Shown: piece by piece, positions 34,253-44,725 of the stretch
Layout: the number at the start of each line of letters is the position of its first letter
Position numbering within the stretch: position 1 is the stretch's first letter
Assembly (NCBI RefSeq): GCF_028464145.1
Contig: NZ_JAQPCG010000009.1
Location: forward strand, 148,627 to 212,626
Direction of reading: 5' to 3'
Source of the DNA: Maribacter sp. PR1
GTDB lineage: Bacteria > Bacteroidota > Bacteroidia > Flavobacteriales > Flavobacteriaceae
DNA: 64,000 bases
The notes under the pieces: generated by a model
Told to the model about the DNA's origin: nothing
Databases searched by the model: none
What the model saw: only the letters and a program-made list of their open reading frames with translations
Translations under genes and position numbers: made by a program

Positions 34253-34993
34253 ATGGGTGTACCCTATGTATTTCGTTTCCGCCCACCCAACAAGAATACT
34301 TTGGACGAACTCAAAGAAAATTATATTTGGTTTTCAGATAGGGATTCCTTGAATGACGAATTAGACTCTAATCCAGAATTTGTAAAACTTTCAAAACACC
34401 CCTTAGAACTCAAATTACTTTACAATACAGTTGCAGAAAGTATGCTTGACCCGAGAACTAAGGAATATTTCGATAGGAATATGACACCAGAAAAGCTCCA
34501 GGAATTTGCCACCACCAAAATAAAACCTTTCGTGTCCAGCTTTGGAATTGCCTGTTTTACAATGTACCCAATGAATAAAAAGCTTTGGGAAATCTATTCT
34601 GAAAATAACAAGGGTGTATGCCTACATTTCGATAGTAGCGATGACCCAACTTTTTTCCATAATATCCTTCCCATACATTATGTATCTGAAATCAAGGAGC
34701 GGGAATACAGCCCAATTTCACAATCCGATCATATCATTGATTTGTTCTACAAGAAAACCGAGGATTGGTCTTACGAAAAAGAGCTTCGGCTTTTGAAGGA
34801 CAGAACCGGAAGAATTAACTTCAAACCTTCCTCTTTATTGAATGTACTTATTGGATATGACGCCGAAGCAGATTTTATAAATCAGGTTGTTACTACAGTC
34901 AAAGAGCATTACAAAAACGTAAAAGTTTTTCAAGTGACCGGACCAGTATCGATAGGGAAGTTATCCTATAAACCGCTATACATTCCGAAATGA
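34253..34993 (+). CDS. DUF2971 domain protein
   Basis: About 246 residues, beginning MGVPYVFRFRPPNKNTLDEL, then ENYIWFSDRDSLNDELDSNP, and in the middle SSFGIACFTMYPMNKKLWEI, YSENNKGVCLHF and YKKTEDWSYEKELRLL. These are the hallmarks of DUF2971, a family of unknown biochemical function common in defence and accessory loci. I prefer ATG 34253: ATG 34211 lies at the predicted transcript start. It shares a divergent promoter region, with HipB-type half-sites, with hipBA, so the two may be co-regulated. Confidence 0.78.
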   Translation: MGVPYVFRFRPPNKNTLDELKENYIWFSDRDSLNDELDSNPEFVKLSKHPLELKLLYNTVAESMLDPRTKEYFDRNMTPEKLQEFATTKIKPFVSSFGIACFTMYPMNKKLWEIYSENNKGVCLHFDSSDDPTFFHNILPIHYVSEIKEREYSPISQSDHIIDLFYKKTEDWSYEKELRLLKDRTGRINFKPSSLLNVLIGYDAEADFINQVVTTVKEHYKNVKVFQVTGPVSIGKLSYKPLYIPK

Positions 34994-35056
34994 GGATTTA
35001 AAGCATTTGACCACCTATTACACCACCTTTTAGAACACCCATTGCACTACCTGTCT

Positions 35057-35359
35057 TTACTCAAATATCGACTTCACTTCCTCATGGACCCGCTCAAAAT
35101 TATCCTCTAAATCAGACACTGAAAATTGCTTCGACCTTTCTGGAATTTCACGATGAATCTTCTGCAGTAAGAACTGCTCTTTTTCATCCATTCCATCTGC
35201 ATAGTTTATAAACTGGACCTGTTTCGACCGAAAGAAGACTTCCGCCCTAATTTTTGGGATTTCCTTCTCCACTCGTAATACGTGTGTCTTGTCCTGAAAT
35301 AAGGTACTTATTATGTTTTTGTTAACCGCTTGAACAAAATAGTCAATACCTGAGTTCAA
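35057..35359 (-). CDS. hypothetical protein, possibly 5'-truncated
   Basis: A 100-residue charged frame (from a TTG at 35359) with no early ATG; an in-frame stop lies just upstream of the TTG. Segments VEKEIPKIRAEVFFRSKQVQ and EKEQFLLQKIHREIPERSKQ suggest a soluble helical protein. I do not recognize the family. It may be the C-terminal end of a longer gene whose 5' part has been lost. Confidence 0.4.
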   Translation of the reverse strand: MNSGIDYFVQAVNKNIISTLFQDKTHVLRVEKEIPKIRAEVFFRSKQVQFINYADGMDEKEQFLLQKIHREIPERSKQFSVSDLEDNFERVHEEVKSIFE

Positions 35360-35791
35360 TTATAAAAGGTTTGCAAAACATTCATGAACTACATTAAACT
35401 GAAGGTAAATTATGCCTATGGAAGGTACAGAACCATTCACCGAACGCTACACCTTTTATATGGCTTTAAATGCTATTGGATGAATGCATAAAAGTACTGT
35501 CAATAATCCAGTTAACAATGCTTCAACACCAACCATTTAGTGGTGCTCCGGGGTGGCAGAACTAACTTACTCTAACACGATACTTTAATAACCGGATACT
35601 TAGATTATTTCAATAAGACAGGGTAACCGAATAGTTAACCTTTACCTTCATATTATTCGTAAAAAATAGATATAGTAATATCCTATTTTAAAGAACAATA
35701 CATAGCATCTTAAACAAATAGAAGCTTGGGTATTATTTTCAACTCCTTAATAGGTTGAACTATAAAAAAGTATCACTTAAATGAGAAATAG
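35360..35791. other. gene-free stretch
   Basis: About 430 bp without a credible gene. Short frames only, no clear hairpin terminator or repeat recognized. It probably contains decayed sequence between the 35.06-kb frame and the HxlR gene. Confidence 0.4.
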
Positions 35792-36103
35792 CTATCTGTT
35801 TTTTCCCCAACCTTCCAATATCTGTAAAGCGGGTCCTAAGGGTTCAGTATCGTCATGCAATCGGTAATGTACTTGTGGTGGGAAACCCTTAATTTCTATT
35901 CGCTCAATTATATGATGCTCCTGCATCTGTTGTAATTGTTCGAGTAGCACTTTTTTAGATACTCGCGGCATTTTACGCCATAATTCAATAAATCGTATTT
36001 CTTTTTCTTGGAATAGATGATATAAAATAAGTGGCTTCCATTTGCCAGAAAGTAGATCTAAACTTCGCTTTAGCCCACAACTTTCAAACTCTTTATAGTT
36101 CAT
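35792..36103 (-). CDS. HxlR family transcriptional regulator
   Basis: A 103-residue HxlR protein starting MNYKEFESCGLKRSLDLLSG at ATG 36103, with the conserved Cys near residue 9. GKWKPLILYHLFQEKEIRFI and MPRVSKKVLLEQLQQMQEHH form the winged helix, and VHYRLHDDTEPLGPALQIL the wing and dimer helix. It is divergent from the metallo-beta-lactamase-fold gene at 36209 and likely controls it. Confidence 0.88.
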   Translation of the reverse strand: MNYKEFESCGLKRSLDLLSGKWKPLILYHLFQEKEIRFIELWRKMPRVSKKVLLEQLQQMQEHHIIERIEIKGFPPQVHYRLHDDTEPLGPALQILEGWGKNR

Positions 36104-36120
36104 GATCAAATTTATAAGTG

Positions 36121-36173
36121 GGTTACCTAAAAGTAAACTTCTTTAAGAGTTTAAAAGGTGTCACTAATTTAGT
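36121..36173. promoter_or_regulatory. candidate HxlR operators
   Basis: GGTTACCTAAAAGTAAAC (36121-36138) is a near-palindrome and ACTAATTTAGT (36163-36173) a perfect one. Both lie between the divergent HxlR and metallo-hydrolase genes. Assignment is by symmetry and position only. Confidence 0.4.
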
Positions 36174-36208
36174 AAATATAAATTATTCATTGAAAAAACG
36201 AATTTATT

Positions 36209-36973
36209 ATGGAGGTTCAATTATGGCGTAATGCTACTGTATTATTACATTTAAAAGATAAAAAAATCCTAATAGACCCGATGTTGGGAGAAAAATCCTC
36301 ATTCGGAGTTTTTCCCTGGACTCAGGACAACCGTTTAAATCCATTAACAGATTTACCATTTGGACCCAAAGAATTAGATGACTACTTAACAAACCTAGAT
36401 GCTATTGTGGTAACCCATCTTCACCCAGATCATTGGGATGCGACCGCCATTGAGATTTTGGATAAGAACCTACCGATTATATGCCCTGTTCCTATTGCAG
36501 AAACCATAGTAAATTATGGCTTTAAAAATGTAACTGGAATTGAAAACAACACAACATTCAAAGAAATTTCTATATCAATAACACAGGGCTTGCATGGAAT
36601 CGGGGAGATAGGAAAAAAAATGGGAACTGTAAATGGCTTTGTTTTTTCAACAAAGGAAGAAAGCATTTATTTTGCAGGAGATACAATATGGTGCGAGGAA
36701 GTAAAAACCGCAATAAACTTGCATAATCCACAATATGTCGTAGTGGCAGGTGGAGCGGCCACATTTGAAATCGGTAAACCCGTGACTATGACTTCGGATG
36801 ATATTCTGGCATTATGCGAGAGTTTTTCTGAAATCAGTGTAATAATAACACACCTTGAGGCTGTTAGCCCTTGTACAGAAACCCATAAATATATCTCTGG
36901 GAGAATTTTAGCGAATGGGTTTTCCAATAGGTGTTATATTCCAAAGAATGGAGAAAACCTTACTTTTAATTAA
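36209..36973 (+). CDS. MBL-fold metallo-hydrolase (UlaG-like)
   Basis: A 254-residue metallo-beta-lactamase-fold protein. VVTHLHPDHWDATAIEILDK supplies the HxHxDH zinc motif, and TQGLHGIGE, YFAGDTIW and the later ITHLEAVSPCTETHKY supply the remaining His/Asp ligands. It is closest in pattern to the L-ascorbate-6-phosphate lactonase / UlaG group (Lactamase_B_2), which hydrolyses lactones or phosphodiesters. The substrate is unknown. Its last 8 bp overlap the convergent racemase gene. Confidence 0.83.
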   Translation: MEVQLWRNATVLLHLKDKKILIDPMLGEKSSFGVFPWTQDNRLNPLTDLPFGPKELDDYLTNLDAIVVTHLHPDHWDATAIEILDKNLPIICPVPIAETIVNYGFKNVTGIENNTTFKEISISITQGLHGIGEIGKKMGTVNGFVFSTKEESIYFAGDTIWCEEVKTAINLHNPQYVVVAGGAATFEIGKPVTMTSDDILALCESFSEISVIITHLEAVSPCTETHKYISGRILANGFSNRCYIPKNGENLTFN

Positions 36974-37682
36974 TAGGCTTGTCCAATATAAAATCTAAAA
37001 TAGCTTGCGCGTGAATCTTAGTGGTGTCAAAAACTGGGGTTGAATCAAAGTCTTTCTCATTAATTAAAAGTGGAATTTCGGTACACCCAAGCACAATGCT
37101 TTGCGCTCCTAGTTGTATAAGGTTATTAGAAATTTTAATGAACTCCCTTTTTGAATTTTCTTTGATGATACCCTTTCCCAATTCCTCTTTTACAATATAT
37201 TGTATACGTTCAATATCCGTAGATTTTTCAGGGGTTAAGACCTCTATTTTAAATTCGTTAAGTTTTCTTTGGTAAAAATCCATCTCCATGGTAAACTTTG
37301 TCCCTAGTAAACCTATTTTATTTATTTTCCTCGAATTAATCTCCTGTGCAGTTGCGGTTATAATATTTATAATAGGAATGTTAATTATTTCTCGAATCTC
37401 ATCGGTAAATAAATGTGCGGTATTAGCGCATAATGCAATGCCGTCAACATTACTTTTTTTCAATTCCTTACAAGCATGTAAGAGTAAATCAAACGAACTA
37501 ACCCACCCTTTGTTCTGAATATCGGCAAAGTTCAGAGAATAAAGAATAATTTCAGCAGATTGAAACCCGCCCAATGCTTGATTGACTCCTTCATTAATAT
37601 ACCGATAATAATCTAGAGTAGATGTCCAACTAATTCCACCTACCAGTCCTATTTTCTTAATTAGACTAGGGTTTTTCTTCAA
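36966..37682 (-). CDS. aspartate/glutamate racemase family protein
   Basis: A 238-residue racemase. KIGLVGGISWTSTLDYYRYI is the family N-terminus, and ALCANTAHLF and VLGCTEIPLL carry the two catalytic cysteines of the cofactor-independent two-base mechanism. It would interconvert L- and D-aspartate or glutamate, or a related acid. No ATG is available; the likely start is TTG at 37682, overlapping the end of the GNAT gene by 17 bp. It is the last gene of the thiC operon. Confidence 0.85.
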   Translation of the reverse strand: MKKNPSLIKKIGLVGGISWTSTLDYYRYINEGVNQALGGFQSAEIILYSLNFADIQNKGWVSSFDLLLHACKELKKSNVDGIALCANTAHLFTDEIREIINIPIINIITATAQEINSRKINKIGLLGTKFTMEMDFYQRKLNEFKIEVLTPEKSTDIERIQYIVKEELGKGIIKENSKREFIKISNNLIQLGAQSIVLGCTEIPLLINEKDFDSTPVFDTTKIHAQAILDFILDKPIN

Positions 37683-38208
37683 TTGTTTGCAAGTTTTTCT
37701 TCATTACAAAAAAATGAAAGATTTCCCTACCAATTTGAAAATTATGTTCCCCAATTTCTATAAACCCACTTTTGTCATAAAAATTTATAGCTCTAGTGTT
37801 TTCTTTGAGTACCGAAAGCCAGATGTCTTTAAATCCCAATTGTTTGCTTTCTTCAAGCAAATGATGCTGTAACCCCCCCCCTATCCTCATAGATAAAAAG
37901 TCTTTGAGAATATATATTTTTTGAAGTTGACATACAGGTCCGTTTAAAATAAACTCTGATTTTGAATTTAGTTTAAGTTTGGCATAGCCAGCAGGGATTC
38001 CATTTACTATCGTTACCCAATATCTATTAGTAGGTTTCGCAATGCTATTTTCTATTTTATCAATAGAAAACGTAGCTTCAAGATAATCAAGTAAATCCTG
38101 CTCATACCTAAAATAATGGGCAAAGGTTTCAGAAAAGGTTGTTCTACCTAAAAGAGCTATGGATTTAGCATCTTTTTTATTTGCCTGCCGGATTTCGATG
38201 TTGTTCAT
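37666..38208 (-). CDS. GNAT family N-acetyltransferase
   Basis: A 180-residue acetyltransferase (MNNIEIRQANKKDAKSIALL). The acetyl-CoA loop is in QLQKIYILKDFLSMRIGGGL, and NTRAINFYDKSGFIEIGEH is motif B. The order fits the spermidine/amine acetyltransferase-like group (PaiA type) but the acceptor is unknown. It lies in the thi operon, 24 bp after another GNAT gene, and overlaps the racemase gene. Confidence 0.85.
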   Translation of the reverse strand: MNNIEIRQANKKDAKSIALLGRTTFSETFAHYFRYEQDLLDYLEATFSIDKIENSIAKPTNRYWVTIVNGIPAGYAKLKLNSKSEFILNGPVCQLQKIYILKDFLSMRIGGGLQHHLLEESKQLGFKDIWLSVLKENTRAINFYDKSGFIEIGEHNFQIGREIFHFFVMKKNLQTIEEKP

Positions 38209-38232
38209 TTTAATCTAATGCTATTGTAATCT

Positions 38233-38655
38233 TTAATCGTTGATATTGTCTTTTGTTTTTCGTTCCATCATTCTTTTAGGGTTTTCAATTTCTTTAAAAC
38301 CAAATTTTTGATATAGTCCGTGTGCATCAGCGGTGTCAAGTTTCCATTTTTCAACATGCTTTAATTGAGGGTGGTTTACAATGTAATTCAATAACCTTTT
38401 AGAGTACCCTTTTCCTCTTTCTTTTTCTATGATGAAAACGTCTGACAAGTAAGCAAAAATGGTATAGTCCGTTATTACTCTAGCGTATCCTATCTGCTCA
38501 TTATTCATATAAACCCCAAAGTTTATAGAATTCTCAATGCTATTTTCTGTCTGCTCGATTGTTCTTCCTTTACCCCAATAGGAGTTAGCAATAAAATCAG
38601 TTATCAAACGGGCATCCAATTTATTCTTTGTGGTATCGATTGTTATTGCTTTCAT
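38233..38655 (-). CDS. GNAT family N-acetyltransferase (short)
   Basis: A 140-residue acetyltransferase. FIEKERGKGYSKRLLNYIVN-type sequence (here VFIIEKERGKGYSKRLLNYI) is the acetyl-CoA pyrophosphate loop RGKGYS, and LDTADAHGLYQKFGFKEIEN closes the fold. It resembles the small YhcB/Acetyltransf_1 proteins of unknown acceptor. It lies 16 bp after thiE in the same operon. Confidence 0.83.
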   Translation of the reverse strand: MKAITIDTTKNKLDARLITDFIANSYWGKGRTIEQTENSIENSINFGVYMNNEQIGYARVITDYTIFAYLSDVFIIEKERGKGYSKRLLNYIVNHPQLKHVEKWKLDTADAHGLYQKFGFKEIENPKRMMERKTKDNIND

Positions 38656-38671
38656 TTTATATTTATTCGAT

Positions 38672-39313
38672 TCATTGAAAAGCAGCTTTAATGGTTTTTA
38701 ATGTTAGCTTCTTGTTTTCACTTTCATTGATGAGTGAAGCAATGGCAATACCGTGTATTCCGACTGAAAGCAATGGTGTAATATCATCTAACCGTATCCC
38801 TCCAATAACCAATAGAGGAATCGTTGGAGTATCCATTTTCTGTAGATTTGTAACTAGCTGACCAATCTCATTCAAAGATAAAAAATCCTCAATTTCGGGT
38901 TTTGTTCTTGTTTTACGAAAAGTACCCAATCCAATATAATCGGCGATTCCATTTGATTGATGAAACTTGGCTTCTTCCTCATTATATGCGGTTGCTCCAA
39001 TAATTTTGTTACTTCCTAGTTCTTTTCTGGCAATTATATGATCCATGTCCCCATTGCCCAAGTGAACGCCATCTGCATCAACCTCAATTGCGATGTCAAG
39101 ATGATCGTTTATGATTAAAGTTGTATCAAAACATCTACATATCTCTTGGGTTTCCAATGCGATATCAAGCATTTCTGAACTTTCCATATCTTTGAGCCGA
39201 AGCTGTACCAAATCAACACCTGCTTCACAGGCTTCGAGCGCCAACTGCTGATGTGTTTTACCGGGCATATTTTGTGTGATAAAATGAATTCTGGATATTC
39301 TATTTTGTATCAT
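38672..39313 (-). CDS. thiE: thiamine phosphate synthase
   Basis: A 213-residue TIM-barrel protein: GVDLVQLRLKDMESSEMLDI, TLIINDHLDIAIEVDADGVH and LGNGDMDHIIARKELG cover the pyrophosphate- and Mg-binding motifs of ThiE. VLVIGGI-type sequence (IPLLVIGGIRLDDITPLLSV) closes the barrel. It joins HMP pyrophosphate and thiazole phosphate to thiamine phosphate. A TenI-like regulator or isomerase is the alternative. The position after thiC-thiD supports ThiE. Confidence 0.83.
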   Translation of the reverse strand: MIQNRISRIHFITQNMPGKTHQQLALEACEAGVDLVQLRLKDMESSEMLDIALETQEICRCFDTTLIINDHLDIAIEVDADGVHLGNGDMDHIIARKELGSNKIIGATAYNEEEAKFHQSNGIADYIGLGTFRKTRTKPEIEDFLSLNEIGQLVTNLQKMDTPTIPLLVIGGIRLDDITPLLSVGIHGIAIASLINESENKKLTLKTIKAAFQ

Positions 39314-39324
39314 AACGTATTCGG

Positions 39325-41912
<2,588 letters not shown>

Positions 41913-42031
41913 TCATTAAATAGCTATAAGTAGGATAGTACAAGGTGGACATCCGACTAAAATGTCCAATTTATACTATTTAAAACAGTGTGTTTTACCG
42001 TTATTTGTTGTTTTGGTAACAACAAAAATAA

Positions 42032-42946
42032 ATGACCATATATATAATTGGTGCGGGGGCAATTGGTAAGGTATTGGCAGTTTGCCTAACACGACAGGGT
42101 AAAAACGTTCAGCTTATTCGAGGAAGCGTTGATGACGGTAGTTGCTATAGTAAAAGGTTGACGTTGAAACTTAAATCAGGACAAGGATTAACAGCGGATG
42201 TAAAGTTCAATTCTTTAAGCAACTTCACTGAATTTAATGGTCTAGTGGTGCTCACCAATAAATCCTTTGGGAATAGGGGGCTTGCTGAAAAACTTAAAAA
42301 CAAAGTCATTAATACTCCTATTGTTATCTTGCAGAATGGTTTAGGTGTAGAAAGACCATTTATTGAGCGTGATTTTCATGAGGTTTATAGATGTGTGCTA
42401 TTTGTAACCAGTCAAAATATTTCAAAAAGTGAAGTAAGTTATAAACCTGTAGCAGAATCTCCCATTGGTATAATCCGGCAGAATAATTCAGTTTTAAAAA
42501 CTATTGTGAAGGAAATTGACACACCGGAATTTAGATTTGTTGCTGAAAAAGAAATCGATAAAATTATTTGGAAAAAGGCGATTGCAAATTGTGTATTCAA
42601 TTCCATATGCCCATTATTGGAAGTCGATAATGGGGTTTTCCACAGAAACACGGAAGTGTTTTTCCTGGCGAAGAGAATCATTAAGGAATGTGTGCTCATC
42701 TCAAGGGAAGAAGGGATTGATTTAGTAATAAAAGAGGTCGAGGATCAGGTAATCTCCATCAGTCAAATGTCCGACGGTCAGTTTATTTCCACATTGCAGG
42801 ATATTCGAAATAAAAGGGAAACAGAAATAGACACCCTAAATTTTGAAGTTGTCAGGATAGCGAAACGAATGAACCTAGAAGCACAAGTCCAGGAAACAAA
42901 GTTACTTGGGGAATTAGTTAAAATAAAATCAGAATTAAACAGATAG
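42032..42946 (+). CDS. 2-dehydropantoate 2-reductase family protein (PanE/ApbA)
   Basis: A 304-residue protein starting MTIYIIGAGAIGKVLAVCLT, an NADP-binding GxGxxG fold. VVLTNKSFGNRGLAEKLKNK and PIVILQNGLGVERPFIERDF fit the ApbA N-domain, and IDKIIWKKAIANCVFNSICP the C-domain with its catalytic Lys. Family members reduce ketopantoate or other 2-keto acids. The gene abuts an AraC gene and stands apart from pan genes, so the substrate need not be ketopantoate. It is divergent from thiC. Confidence 0.82.
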   Translation: MTIYIIGAGAIGKVLAVCLTRQGKNVQLIRGSVDDGSCYSKRLTLKLKSGQGLTADVKFNSLSNFTEFNGLVVLTNKSFGNRGLAEKLKNKVINTPIVILQNGLGVERPFIERDFHEVYRCVLFVTSQNISKSEVSYKPVAESPIGIIRQNNSVLKTIVKEIDTPEFRFVAEKEIDKIIWKKAIANCVFNSICPLLEVDNGVFHRNTEVFFLAKRIIKECVLISREEGIDLVIKEVEDQVISISQMSDGQFISTLQDIRNKRETEIDTLNFEVVRIAKRMNLEAQVQETKLLGELVKIKSELNR

Positions 42947-43720
42947 ATGTATCAAATATTTTCCCCACCAGAACATTTACGACATATTATACGCTATTAC
43001 TGGCTACTTGATTTAAGCGTAAAAGAGCGTGGATTGACGGAATATATTTTTGCCTATCCCTATGTGAATTGGGTTTTTACCCTTGGGTCTCCCTATACGG
43101 TTAAAGATAATCAGTTTGACCCTATAGTTATAAGAGATACACGCATTCTGGGACCGAGGACTAATTTTGCGGAATATTTACACCCCGAAGGAAATCTAGC
43201 CTTTGGAGTGACCTTTCAATTTGGAAGCACCTTGCCGATTTTTAAGGAAGAAACCAGCGTACTAACCAATAAAATTATTTTACAGGAAGAGATACTACCT
43301 GCCTTCAATTGGTTGACACCTTTTTTTGAAGAAGTCCAACCAGATGTTTTTATTGACACCTTTAATAATCAAATTGAAAAACTTTCTCGTGGTAAAGATA
43401 GAAATGGGCAAGTACTATGGAATCAATTTTTAGGACTTATCATAGATGGAAAAAATTATGCATCATCCGCAAGTCGAATGTCCAGAATGCTCAAAATAAG
43501 CCAAAGACATCTTCAAAGAATAACCATGCAATATGCTGGATTCTCTCCCAAGCAGGTACAATCAATGATTCGCTGTAGGCTGGCAATTAAGCACATTCAG
43601 AAAACGGGGTGTACCCCTGATTTTTTCCACTATGGTTTTTATGACCAAAATCACTTTATCAAAGAGGTTAAAAAATGGTCGGGACACACTCCTAATTCTC
43701 TTCTATCCTTACTCCACTAA
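42947..43720 (+). CDS. AraC family transcriptional regulator
   Basis: A 257-residue regulator whose ATG directly follows the stop codon of the PanE-like gene. The N-terminal domain (SPPEHLRHIIRYYWLLDLSV, ILGPRTNFAEYLHPEGNLAF) is the DUF6597-type domain of Bacteroidota AraC proteins. The C-terminal half has RMSRMLKISQRHLQRITMQY and the FYDQNHFIKEVKKWSGHTPN signature. It is probably a co-expressed regulator of the PanE-like gene. Confidence 0.86.
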   Translation: MYQIFSPPEHLRHIIRYYWLLDLSVKERGLTEYIFAYPYVNWVFTLGSPYTVKDNQFDPIVIRDTRILGPRTNFAEYLHPEGNLAFGVTFQFGSTLPIFKEETSVLTNKIILQEEILPAFNWLTPFFEEVQPDVFIDTFNNQIEKLSRGKDRNGQVLWNQFLGLIIDGKNYASSASRMSRMLKISQRHLQRITMQYAGFSPKQVQSMIRCRLAIKHIQKTGCTPDFFHYGFYDQNHFIKEVKKWSGHTPNSLLSLLH

Positions 43721-43757
43721 TTCTATAAAATTGGATTTTCAACTTTCTATTTTATGG

Positions 43758-43904
43758 TTAGCACTTTTTATGCTTTGCTGCGTAATCACTAAGTTCCTCA
43801 TAAATTGGAATGAGTTGACTGGCAATTTCCTTTAGTGGATAGTCCACTATTGGTGGTACTTCTGCATGCACCGTTCTTTTAACCAGCCCGTCCTTTTCCA
43901 ATTC
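43758..43904 (-). pseudogene. HxlR regulator 3' fragment
   Basis: 49 codons: ELEKDGLVKRTVHAEVPPIV, DYPLKEIASQLIPIYEELSD, YAAKHKKC and stop. This is the wing and C-terminal dimer helix of an HxlR protein, closely like the end of the regulator at 25678. The DNA-binding N-terminal half is missing. Homology stops near 43904, marking an old breakpoint at the start of the debris zone in front of the mobile island. Confidence 0.78.
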
Positions 43905-44258
43905 TTATGAAAACCCAACAAGCACTTTACCAGTTTATCAATTGTTATGTGATTTACAAACTCAAAATTTAAAGGACAAATTATTCTTAGGTCTTGGTCC
44001 AGTGGCTAATAGTTTTGATTTCATTCCAAGAATTGAGTCCTCCGACATAATTCTCAGATATGCAACAAGTAATATTAGGGAAAGTCAAATACTACAATTG
44101 CGAGAACGTCTTAGTGATGATATGGAATTAATGGCGGCTATTAAAAATTAAGTCACCAAAGAAATATACCAAAGTTAATTGTTTTGGTAAATTGGGTTAA
44201 TCAGGTGTTAATTGACCTTGAAAACAATCGAAAACCAAAAAGTCAATTAAAAGGCATA
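43905..44258. other. debris zone with short unassigned frame
   Basis: A plus-strand frame ending at 44151 (PVYQLLCDLQTQNLKDKLFL, then LGPVANSFDFIPRIESSDII, RESQILQLRERLSDDMELMA) may be the end of a lost gene. I do not recognize it, and no complete gene is present. Confidence 0.35.
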
Positions 44259-44349
44259 CCTGAGGAAGATAAATACCATCGGGCTAGCTAGGACCAACAA
44301 GGTGATGCACCTCTCCGCCATTGCCTACAACCTGAATAAGCACTTGTAA
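44259..44349 (+). pseudogene. transposase C-terminal remnant (IS1182-like)
   Basis: LRKINTIGLARTNKVMHLSA, IAYNLNKHL and TAA (stop at 44347-44349) match the conserved end of DDE transposases of the IS1182/IS5-like groups, where this GxARTNKxxxLSAIAYNL motif closes the protein. Everything upstream of about 44259 is lost. A further open stretch to about 44507 (VIRTETGENSFVKIGEEILN, DNIRVASGEIEAKADVLGQN) is unassigned. Confidence 0.72.
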
Positions 44350-44725
44350 TTCGAACAGAGACAGGTGAAAATAGTTTTGTTAAAATCGGAGAGGAGATAC
44401 TTAATGATAACATTAGGGTAGCCAGTGGAGAAATAGAAGCCAAAGCCGATGTATTGGGTCAAAATGATTTTTTTTTTGGAAAAGAGGAGTTTCCCTCTAT
44501 AACTTAAGACTCCTTAATTAATAATTCTGAATTTAAAACAACGTTTTTTCAATCTTTAAATAATCGGATATTTTCAGTTGTTCTAAGAATACTCGTGCCG
44601 TAATTTATCCTGGATTCTTATATTTGCTTTGAAAGTCAATTCGAAGCTATTGCTATCCATTAGACCGTCAACAATTCGGTCAACAGATTTTGACAAAAAG
44701 GTTTAATCCCTTAAAATAAGGTGGT

